Of a stretch of 64,000 nt of DNA, positions 1 through 9,005 are shown piece by piece. The DNA comes from Hygrocybe punicea. Taxonomy: Eukaryota > Basidiomycota > Agaricomycetes > Agaricales > Hygrophoraceae. A program made the translations under genes and the position numbers. The first letter of the stretch is position 1. Each line of letters begins with the position of its first letter. The stretch spans positions 3,410,001 through 3,474,000 of the forward strand of contig OY744462.1 in the NCBI GenBank assembly GCA_963556145.1. Reading direction: 5' to 3'. The notes below the pieces were generated by a model. The model saw only the letters and a program-made list of their open reading frames with translations, was not told where the DNA came from and made no database searches.

Positions 1-599
1 TCGGAACTGTGGTGTCCAGTCGGATGCTGAACACGGAATGAAGTTTGCCCTTGGAGTCAGTCTTGAGGACTTGGACTACCCTGTCACAGGTGCCAAGGGC
101 GATACACGCAGACCCATCATGGCACATGTCGCCTACAGCCATACAGATAATCTCCTGGCCGGTTGCAATTCGCTTGGCACAAAGTTCCCGGGTCTAGAGG
201 GCCTGAGTTTCTTTTCTACATTTTGAACGGCACGGCACACACCTCAGGAAGAACTTGGCAGATGACGAGGTAGCCCAATGCTGATCCATAACATACCTTT
301 GCAGATGAATCATCTTTACCGCTGACCCACCCAATGCAAGTGGTAGGTCCTCGCAGGATGTGGCTTTGGGAAACCAAGGTGTGTTGGTGCTTTTGTAAGT
401 CCCATATCCTTATCCTGTCTCCTCCTATCATCACATAGATTACATATACTTACTAGGAAGTCGTTAATGACTACTCACCGGCGCTGGCGAGTAAGTCGCC
501 ATTTGGTGATACTGCAAGCCAGTAGACAGCATCGGTATGACCTTTGAGATGTGCGACAAGCGTGTATGATGATGTGATCGATTGGAACAATTGATACAT
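1..599 (-). CDS. WD40-repeat protein, 3' end outside the window
   Basis: Three exons (479-599, 243-424, 1-193) join in frame across introns of 54 and 49 nt with gtgagt and gtgtgt donors and tag acceptors. Exon 1 encodes a WD40 repeat core (HTDAVYWLAVSPNGDLLASAG, broken by intron 1) that continues into RIRIWDLQ in exon 2. The rest of exon 2 and exon 3 (motifs CYGSALGYLVI and IALGTCDRVVQVLKTDSKGK) fit a family of fungal WD40 proteins that I recall from Agaricomycetes. WD40 propellers are protein-binding scaffolds; the partner here is unknown. The start at 599 was chosen because it puts MYQLFQSI directly before the first repeat; an in-frame ATG at 653 is possible. No stop or frameshift is seen in the visible part. 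The gene runs off the left edge. Confidence 0.75.
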
Positions 600-811
600 G
601 GTTAGATAGGGACTGTGAGCAAGTACGATGGAGTGGGCGACCTGTGGGAACAAGTGATTTTATGGGTGGCAAAACAAGAGACACCTGCCCTTTATGTAGG
701 TGCAAGTCTCTGTTCCTGCTAATTGTTCTACCTATTTTGTTTCTAGGCGATGAGAGTAGGCAACGAGAGAGTGACTGATGCTCCTGTCGCCTGCATGGCC
801 GCCTGACTCTC

Positions 812-1095
812 ATTATTTACAACGACAATTGCAATGATGCATTACTCCCGACCCTTTCCTTTTGTCTCCGCAACTTCTATCGTCAATTTCTCAATTCACT
901 GCGACAACCGATTATTTACAATGACAATTGCAACGATGCATTTACTCCTGACCCTTTCCTTTTGTCTCCGTATCATCAATTTCTCAATTCACTGCGACGA
1001 CTGATTATTTACGACGACAATTGCAACGACGCATTTACTCCCGACCCTTCCCTTTTGTCCCTGCAGCCAACTTCTGTATCATCAATTTCTCACGT
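812..1095. repeat. Three tandem copies of a 92-99 bp unit
   Basis: Copies start at about 812, 911 and 1004. Each begins attatttac, passes through gacaattgcaacga and ctcccgaccctttcc, and ends near caatttctca. The copies differ by point changes and one short deletion. The third copy overlaps the last codons and stop of the minus-strand GRPxRGGY-family pseudogene (stop at 1035-1037), so the array looks like a triplication of that gene's 3' end and flank. The rest of 600-811 shows no gene. Confidence 0.8.
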
Positions 1096-1876
1096 CGTGA
1101 TGTATTCTATAAATGTAACATCATAACGTCATTCACTGGCCAACAGCCTTCGTATTTTGCAAGTTCAGGAAAGGCTGCCATTGCCTGTTTGTATGTTTAG
1201 AGTTATTTTCACGATCAGAAAAAAAAAGCTGACCGTATCTTGCACAGCCTGGCAAAGATTCTCTTTCTGTGGTTGGTAACTTTGCATGGTATCGAGGTGA
1301 GTGTTAATGAGCTTGTGCACATATCTCTGTATTCACTGTCAGCAGGCACAACACAGCAGGAAGTTCTCCACCCACCTGGAATTTCTTAAACGTCTTTGGT
1401 GGCCAATTCATGGCATCCTCAAGATTGTATCCACCTCTGTTGGGCCGACCAACCTGACCAGCAGGCTTTTGTATGAGGCCATCTTCCAATTCATCGCTTG
1501 ACTCAGACGACTCATCAATATCGGAAAGGCACGATTACTCGGCCGATTCGGATGCTAGATCCGCATTAGTGAAAGTGACCTTTGGTTTAACCTTAGACGC
1601 CGGTATGACATAGGGAGATGAGGAGCGGGGCGGTAAGTGTTTGACTGTGCGACTCGGGCCAGAGCTGGGAGCACGACTAGCTGCACAACTGGGAGCACAA
1701 CTGGGAGCACAACTGGTCGGAGTCGGACCTCTACGCAGGCTGAGTTGCTCCGTAGCTGTTATCGTAGGGACAGCAGGAGTGGACACATAGGCGAGGTCGG
1801 CCTGGATGGTAAGGAGGGGATATGAAGGTGGCGGAGGCCCAGCCTCAAAGAAAGGGGGGATTGATTCTGAAACCAT
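1035..1876 (-). pseudogene. Decayed GRPxRGGY-family gene
   Basis: Exon 1 (1376-1876) starts at an ATG (MVSESIPPFF), runs through a Ser/Pro-rich segment and an acidic stretch (DIDESSESSDELED), then GRPNRGGYNLEDAMNWPPKT, and ends at a donor (CAG/gtgggt). A later exon at about 1035-1180 encodes AAFPELAKYEGCWPVNDVMM and ends with a basic KGKGRE tail. I know this arrangement from a recurrent Agaricomycete family of unknown function that ends in a conserved (E/D)xCWPVxD segment. It is broken by an in-frame TAA after ASESAE (near 1537) and a TAG after MMLHL. The middle exon boundaries are not certain. The function is unknown; the basic and acidic layout would fit a nucleic-acid-binding protein, but that is only inference. 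Confidence 0.6.
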
Positions 1877-1880
1877 GAAC

Positions 1881-1985
1881 GGGGCAATGGGAGAGGGCAA
1901 TGGGAGCGGGCAATGGGAGCGGGCAATGAGAGCGGGCAATGAGAGCGGGCAATGAGAGCGGGCAATGAGAGTGGGCAATGTGAGG
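1881..1985. repeat. 13-bp minisatellite (gcgggcaatgaga)
   Basis: About eight tandem units of 13 bp, with G/A variation, lie just upstream of the start of the minus-strand pseudogene. Because 13 is not a multiple of three, the minus-strand reading frame repeats every 39 bp as a 13-residue peptide (PALIARSHCPLSL). The gggcaat core recurs in a single copy near 2079 and in a second array at 13605-13690. Confidence 0.85.
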
Positions 1986-2217
1986 CAATTGCAGGTGTAT
2001 TTCAACAATTTAACTGTATTGTTGGAAATAAATGCGTGCGACTACACGATATGAATAAAAACATCCAGGCGATAGGAGTGGGCAATTGGAAGATGTCAGG
2101 CATCGTCATACAATAGGCCAGAGTTGGATAGTAGCCATACTAATTGTTACGAGTTCTTTTAATTTATTAAAAGACTCGTTCTTTATGAGACCTGGTTCAG
2201 TGAGGGTTTGTAATTAA

Positions 2218-3557
2218 CTTGTTTAGTGGGCCAGTGCTGCACATGGCATGAACGAGTTCTTTTTTTCCCCTCCTCACTTTCATCATAGCAACCTCTCACC
2301 ATAGCAACATAAAAATAGAAGAAAAAACCTGCATAGCATGTCTCAACTTCCTCTCCCACTGTCATGTCTTCTTTGCTTCATCATTATGCAATACTCTCAG
2401 CCAAAAAAAGAGAGCAACACAATACATCAACTGTCAAATACAACTGTCTTTAAACAGTATTATAACAATTGACTTACATTTACTAAACTCTACTTCTCCA
2501 TAACTTTGCTGCACAACAGATGATAACATGAAGACAGCTGTACTTGAGTGGACCAATGTTGCATATGGCATGAACAAAGTCTTGTTTCTATTATTGAATT
2601 TTTATTTGTATGATTATTACAAACATCAATAAATGATTTTGCTTGAAATATATAATTAGTATATAATATATATAGCGATATCACATTGAATTATATGTTT
2701 TAAGTAAAAATATCATTATATCATCTAAGTTACACTAATTTCTGCTTATATGGCTGATATTTCTATATATAGTAACAGTGGTCACATGTGACTATGACTC
2801 CTGTGATCACCTTGAAATTTAGGATATATGGTGTAAAATTGCCTTATATGGTTAGACTGGTCACATGTGACTATCACCATTGCGATCAGCAAAAAATTTG
2901 CTATACAATATCAGAAATTGCCTTATATGGTTAGAGTGGTGACATGTGACTGTCACATCTGACCCGAAATGATAATATTAGGCAGTAGTTCAATTTTCAG
3001 CTGAATCTGATAAGAATTAAGGCCAGGATAAATATTGTGAATATAATTGCATTTGTGTAATGAATATGATGAGCAGTATGTGATTTAGCATATATTATGC
3101 CAAATTACCATATATGGTTAGACTGGTCACATATGACTATTACCATTGCGATCAGCAAAAAATTTGGTATATAATATCAAAAAGTACCCTATATGGTTAG
3201 ACTGGTCACATGTGACTGTCACACCTTGCCCGAAATGTTGATATTAGTTAGCAGTTCAATTTTCAGCTAATTCTGATAAGAACTGAAGGTAGTATGAATA
3301 TTTTGAATATAATTAGAAGGTAATTTGTCTTGTGTGAGACATCCCATATTTGGATGCTTATGTAAGCCACTCCAAACATGGCCCCGATTTTATGTTACAT
3401 TCCAGCATAAGAAGTAGAATCATATCTCTTGCCCAAAAAAAATTTCTCTATAGGCGATGCAAAAACATTAATGAATTAATGAATTAATTAATTACGAACC
3501 TTCACTGAACCAGGTCTGATAAAGAACGAGTCTTTTAATAAATTAAAAGAACTCGTA
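2218..3557 (+). mobile_element. Helitron2-like non-autonomous element P, nested in Q
   Basis: It begins CTTGTTTAGTGGGCCAGTGC and ends in the hairpin that closes with AGAACTCGTA, flanked by A on both sides, and lies inverted relative to its host Q in Q's TTAA-rich tract. At 1,340 bp it is longer than its relatives because the region with the GTCACATGTGAC palindrome and its flanks (about 2780-2960) is repeated at about 3100-3240. No credible ORF. Confidence 0.8.
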
Positions 3558-4167
3558 ATTAATTAATTAATTAATTAATATTTGTGCATCGCCTATAGAG
3601 AAAATTTTTTTGGGCAAGAGATATGATTCTACTTCTGATACTGGAAAATCAGATACAGTTAGGGCCATGTGTGGACAAGCTTACATAAGCATCCAAATAT
3701 GGGTTGTTACAAAAAAGACAAATTACCTTCCAATTATATTCAAAATATTTGTACTGGTCTCAATTCTTATCAGAATCAGCTGAAAATCGAACTGCTTACT
3801 AATATTATCATTTCGGGTCAGGTGTGACAGTGACACGTGACCAATCTAACCATATAAGGCAATTCTTGATATTATATAGCAATTTTTTTGCTGATCACAA
3901 TGGTGACAGTCACATGTGACCAGTCTAACTATATAGGGCAATTTTACACCATATATGCCAAATTTTGAGATGATCACAGGAGTCATAGTCACATGTGACC
4001 ACTGTTACTATATATGGAAATATCAGCCATATAAGCAGAAATTAGTGTAACTCAGATGATATAATGATATTTTTACTTAAAACATATAATTCAATGTGAT
4101 ATCACTGTATATATTATATGCTATTTATATATTTCAAGCAAAATTACTTATCGATGTTCATAATAAT

Positions 4168-4905
4168 TAAGGATTGACATGGGTTCGGGTTTATCCGCGA
4201 TGTTTCCTAAACGGATAGTGCGGGTTCAGGTACAGTGTTCCAAAACACACACCATTCCCAAACCGCACCCATTACCCATGGGTCCTTACTTGAGGACCCT
4301 AAGATAACCTTTTATTCTTTAATAATTACATTTTTACTTATTTTTTGACAGCAGCCGTCACTTGCCACCACCATCACCACCACTACCACCACCACACATC
4401 AACTGCGTCCCACGTGGCGATCGACGCTGGTTGCACAGATGACGCCAGCGAGGACACACGCAGAGGACGAACAGGGCCATGTAGGTGGTGCGCCCACCAC
4501 CTGGTCTCCAGGTACGTGCCCACTTCATCTCGCGCTGACCAGAACCCAACCCGACAACACACACACGACGCACACACACGACACAGCACGACGCACACAC
4601 ACATGACCACATGCACGACCGCACACACACACACACACTTAAATGACGCCATCTCGGTTGGCACTGGCCCATTGGCCAGTCCATTCCGTAGACAGTGTTC
4701 AATGGAGGTTTGCAGACGTCGCGACACGGACGGGCCACATCTATTGACGTGTGCTCGACATGCGCGATGTCGCTGTGGTAGTCACCGTGGCAACCCATTG
4801 AGTAACAGGTGCAGTTTGCACCCATTACCTGTCCGGGTACAGTTTTGGCAGGTGCAGGTGCGGGTGCGCTGTTTTGGACCCGCGAGTCAACCCATGTCAA
4901 TCCTT
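4168..4905. mobile_element. hAT-like non-autonomous element
   Basis: Terminal inverted repeats (TAAGGATTGACATGGGTT at the left, its inverse at the right) enclose 738 bp, with the 9-bp direct repeat cataataat on both sides (4159-4167, 4906-4914). Removing the element and one repeat restores the sequence found in uninterrupted family members (cataataatcatacaaat). The interior has gggttcggg-type subterminal motifs, CAC-triplet and (AC)n microsatellites and no transposase. hAT assignment rests on TIR style and TSD size (usually 8 bp, so 9 is slightly off). Confidence 0.6.
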
Positions 4906-5273
4906 CATAATAATCATACAAATAAAAATCCAATGACAGAAACATTACTTCGTTCATGTCATATGCAACATTGGCCCACTCAAGCACAGCTATCTTCTGG
5001 AGAAGTGGGGTTGAGCAAATGTAAGTCAATTGTTATCATACTGTTTAAAGGCAGTTGTATTTGACAGTTGATGGGTTGCTCCTTTTTTTGGCTGAGAATA
5101 TTGCATACTGAAGCAAAGAAGACATGACAGTGGGAGAGGAGGTCGACACATGCTATGCAGTTTTATTTTTTCTACTTTTTATATTGCTATGGTGAGAGGT
5201 TGCTATGATGAAAGTGAGGAGGGGAAAAAAAGAACTCGTTCATGCCATGCGCAGCACTGGCCTACTAAACAAG

Positions 5274-5581
5274 TCAGGCATCGTCATCATAATAAATAAC
5301 TGGAATTTAGGAAGGGCGCGATTGTTCGAGATAGGCTGCCACCTTCAGAGTCAGAGTTGGAACAATAAATGACCGGAAGAATTTAGGAAAAGTGCGCTAT
5401 CACGTAGACCGCTGAGCCAGAGAATTAAAACAATAAATATAATTTCTATTCCACGGCCGGAGCGTCAGTGAGTCATTGTCGAAGATGCCTCAATAATTAT
5501 TGTTTTCAACAAGAATTACATTAGTCTTAAAAGCCTTCCAACCAACGATCATCTTCTTTCTCCATCTCACACCCCGACACC
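5274..5581. other. Intergenic stretch, no gene seen
   Basis: Unique-looking sequence between element Q and the next gene. A 14-bp string, tcaggcatcgtcat, at its left edge also occurs at 2096 on the other side of Q. It probably contains the 5' flank of the 5582 gene; no promoter motif can be argued for. Confidence 0.4.
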
Positions 5582-7884
5582 ATGTCTCATGGACTGAGTC
5601 CAGGAGAACTTCATGGCACATCTTTCTATCCTCACTCAGTTCCCTCTGATCCTCACTCAGTTCCCTCCAGTCAAGAAGCGCCGGCTGCTTCAGGTGTGGA
5701 GATGGACGTTTTGGTGACAACAAATGCTCCAGTCCTTGGAGTAGAAGACTGCTTTGATGAGGAGGATGAGGAGATGAATAACAACGACTTCACGCTGGTA
5801 TGGATGAATGATCAGACTGTCAGTCCTGTACATTGGCGGCAAATATCTCAAGGAGCATCAAAACTAATCATAGCATTCAGCATAAACATCAAATCATGGA
5901 AAAACAGGATGATAGATACTCATGTGATGAGAAGTATCTCCAAGAGTAGCTAGAGTTCTCTCAGTATAGAATCTGGAAACTGAGACAGAAGGTTCGTCCC
6001 CAACAAGTCCTAAGTGTAATTTACTCATTTAAAGAATCAAACCACTGTCCAACACATGGAGGCAAAACTGGAGACGAGATTGAAGGAATTAGAGAAATTT
6101 GCGCAAGAAAAGGAAGAAGCAACTCGCCACGAATATGAAATACGATTTGAAGCTCTTATGACAGAGTTGAATGCGAGCAAGGGAGGAAGTGCACCGGAAA
6201 GAAGTTGACATGATGTTGAGACGCTTGCTGGTGTGTATTATTGTGATAAGTCATCATATTTAGAATGACACCCCTCAGGCCAAGAAAGAGCAAGAAATCG
6301 CAGCTATGGAAGCCCGATGGTCCAACAAGATGCAGCAACCCGTCTGTGATCCACCAGAGGTGAGTGGATCAAAGAAAACACCGAAGGGACCAGCATACGT
6401 GAGCAAGAAACCGAAATCCAGAGCAGCAACTCCATCCACCAGCAAATTTATGGCAGAACTGCGATCAAAACACAAGAACCGCTAAGGGACTCCCATGCTA
6501 AGAAATTGTGAACAGGTGCGTCGGCTGGATATTTGCCTGTCGATGCAAGAAAGTTTATGGCATGCTAGACAATGGACTCTGAATCGTCAGACACAGGAAG
6601 TGAGAGCAACGCCAAGTCAGATACTACTGCATCTTCAACTAGTGAGGAAACAGAAGGTGAATTGAGTGAGGATAATGGACGCACAATGGGCAAAGGAAAG
6701 TATCCCCATAGGTCAAAGGCGTCTGTCTATATGACAGAAGCATAAAGGAGAAGAAGCCCTCGACATGCTGTGATTAATACTGCAGCAAGCCGCCTGCAGG
6801 CCACCGAAACAGACTACCAGGCGCTGAGGACGAAAATCGAACGTTGATCAGGATGTCCTGGCGATAAAGGAGGCGGAGACCACCAAAATCCGGTCAATTT
6901 TTTTGGTGAGTGCATGTGTGTTGCATTCTGCGCTATTGATTGATGGACCTCTGAACAGGATATATCCCGCCAAGTTTTCAAGGAAGTTTTCAAAGTCGAT
7001 GGCGACGATGACTTTATGGGACAAAGGTCTGTTCACGCGCACAAGGAAGGAAGAGCAGAGCCTGATTTGAAGGACCTCCATTTCGACATGAGGACTGGTC
7101 CCAACAGCGAATGGAACGCTACCATCTTGGACATCTTGGTGAAGAAGATGAGAAAAGCTTGTAGGAAATCAGGACTTCAGTCGCCGGAAAGGTTAATGGC
7201 CTACTTTCACGACATTCTGCAAGGTAGATACAAGCGGGTGAGGGCCGCCTGGAGGCTCGGTCAGCCAAAGCTGACAGATACGGATACACTGGAAACTCCG
7301 GCACAAGTGGAAGATCAAATAATCGCACACAAGGATAAGCAGTTGAAGTTTGCTAGGAGGAGAGAACGATGTGTTGTGGTGCATCTGCGGAAATCTTCAA
7401 CAAAAAACAAGCTAAACAATCGCGCCAGAAATTCAATCATCGGCTAACTATCATAAAGGAGACCATCGGTTGCAAAGAACAGGAGGAGGCACCAGATGTC
7501 GACAATTGGGAGTGGTTAAAGTCAGTGATGGAAAATTTGGGAGAAGACGGGATGAGTTCAGAAGACAGTGACGCCGATGATGACGATCTTGAGATTGCAT
7601 ATCGCCCAACAACTATGCATTGGCGACGCAACATGGACCTCAAGATGACGATTATTGATGATGAGTACCAAAGGATTGCAAGAACGCAATCCCGCAGGAG
7701 TGCTAAACCATGTCGCAGGATAAGGGACAGTAGGAACACCATCAGTGTTTGCGATCCCATTTGTGAGCAACCCACTTGCTTTTACAATGAGAACTGGTTC
7801 ATCCGGCAGGCAGACAAGTATATTATACACGTGCTGAAACCAGCAAGGATGAAATTTGTATGGAGGGAACTGATGGTTGAATAA
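5582..7884 (+). pseudogene. Decayed orphan-family gene (acidic C-terminal WRRN motif)
   Basis: Segments in order: an N-terminal region with a doubled DPHSVPS motif and an acidic run (DCFDEEDEEMNNND, 5582-5953); a coiled-coil (KELEKFAQEKEEATRHEYEI, from about 6057); an intron-like gap around 6231-6278; a basic segment (KKTPKGPAYVSKKPKSR, 6300-6483); an acidic Ser-rich part (from 6571); a conserved segment FDMRTGPNSEWNATILDILV (about 7083); and a C-terminal block with GMSSEDSDADDDD and TTMHWRRNMD ending at 7884. The order matches an unnamed Agaricomycete family that I recall. It is interrupted by a 1-nt shift near 6175, TAA after MTEA, TGA after TKIER and a shift in the A-run near 7400. Function unknown. 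Confidence 0.55.
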
Positions 7885-8019
7885 TACTGTACATAATGTG
7901 GTCGAATAATACTGTACATAGTGTGGTGGAATATTGTATTCTGCAGGACGGAAATGGTCATGAAATTGAATGGAGAAAGGGCGCGATTAAGCTGAACTGA
8001 TGGAAACACGGCACGGCAT
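7885..8019. repeat. Short tandem duplication in the 3' flank
   Basis: gaataatactgtacata occurs twice in a row about 24 bp apart (from about 7880 and 7904), right after the stop of the preceding pseudogene. Nothing else is seen here. Confidence 0.6.
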
Positions 8020-8490
8020 GGCTGTTGAGAGGCTGATGAGGAGACAGGAGCGCCAGATAAGTTCTCTACAGCTCAGCCGCTGAGAGTGCTGATGAGGAGA
8101 TGGGAGCACCAGGACAGTGGAACCGAAGCGCTGCCATTAAGGTCGAGATGGAAGCACCAGGTAAGCTCTCTATGGCTCAGCCATGGAGAGGTGACGATGA
8201 AGAAGGAGGGGTGCCAGGTGGGGTATTGAGCGAGTGCCTGCCAATGAGGAAATGGGAGCACCGGGTAGACAAGGTGCCAGGTAAGTTCTCTGCGGCTCAG
8301 CTGTTGAGAGGGCGACGATGAGGAGTCCACGACAGTGAGGAGACGGGAGCGCCCAGAGTTCTCTATGGCTCAGCTGCTGAGAGTGCCGATAATGAGATTG
8401 GAGCGCCAGGTATGACACGACAACGGTGAGGAGATGGGTGGATGCCAGGTAAGTTCTTTATGGCTCAGCCATTGAGAACTGGATGAGAGC
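8020..8490. repeat. Degenerate tandem repeats upstream of the 9006 gene
   Basis: Imperfect units of roughly 60-120 bp are built from gaggagatgggagcgcc, aggtaagttctctatggctc and agccgctgagag. The same motifs return at 12860-13160 on the far side of the 9006 gene. Open frames through the array (both strands) translate to repeated peptides such as SRRELTW and are taken as repeat artefacts. Confidence 0.7.
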
Positions 8491-9005
8491 TCTTTGACGA
8501 CTTAGTCGTGAAGAGCTGGGATGTTTGTCCCTGTTGACGCGTCAGTTTAGTCATGTTGTTTTCTGACTTAGTCGTGTTCTTTTCTTCAATGTTTGCCAGT
8601 ACAAAGTACCAGCAAGCAACTACCCTTCCTAGGTCTCCTCATTCGCCCGTACATAGTACTAGTGAGCTTACCTTTGGTCTTCCTCATGGTCGCCTACCTG
8701 GTCCCCTTCCTGGTTCCCTCGTGGTCCCCTACTGGTTCAGGTCACTCCCATCGCATCTGGTCTCTGCCATCATTCACCCGTACAAAGTACGAGCGAGCTT
8801 ACCTTTTGGTCCTCCTGGTCCCTACCTTCGTGATCACCCATCTGCCATCCCCATCGACCCCTTAATCCCATCGATCTCTTCCGCCTTCATTGTCCGCCTT
8901 GTCCGCCTTGTCCACCTTCCCCTCCCCCGTTTGCTTGGCCCGTAAAGAGGTCAGTAGTTTTTCTGGCCGTACTGCAAGACTCCATCTAACTCACAAGCTT
9001 TCCAG
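8491..9005. other. C/T-rich leader region of the 9006 gene
   Basis: The sequence is pyrimidine-rich on the plus strand. It has repeated ttcgcccgtacatagtac / ttcacccgtacaaagtac motifs at about 8644 and 8772, and Pro/Leu-rich open frames. A gtaaag donor-like site after 8940 and a tttccag acceptor directly before the ATG at 9006 could delimit a leader intron. I do not call a separate gene. Confidence 0.4.

Larger units (their letters stand above)
2148..5273 (-). mobile_element. Helitron2-like non-autonomous element Q, carrying two nested insertions
   Basis: The left end TACGAGTTC opens a long hairpin; the right end is GCACTGGCCTACTAAACAAG. Both ends are flanked by T, as in the other family members. 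The element is split at 2217/3558 by element P of the same family, and at 4167/4906 by a hAT-like element. With both removed it is about 1.04 kb, the family's usual size. Its body carries copies of the 12-bp palindrome GTCACATGTGAC and the family's AT-rich tract. It has no coding capacity of its own; mobilisation by Helitron 1 is inferred from the shared ends. Confidence 0.8.

Noticed and set aside
4345..5064. 239-codon plus-strand frame, His/Thr-rich, and its 223-codon antisense frame
   Set aside because: It crosses the right end of the hAT-like element and follows CAC and AC microsatellites; composition explains the openness.
8553..8945. 130-codon Pro/Leu-rich frame upstream of the 9006 gene
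   Set aside because: Pyrimidine-rich leader; splicing it to 9006 does not keep frame, and nothing resembles a domain.
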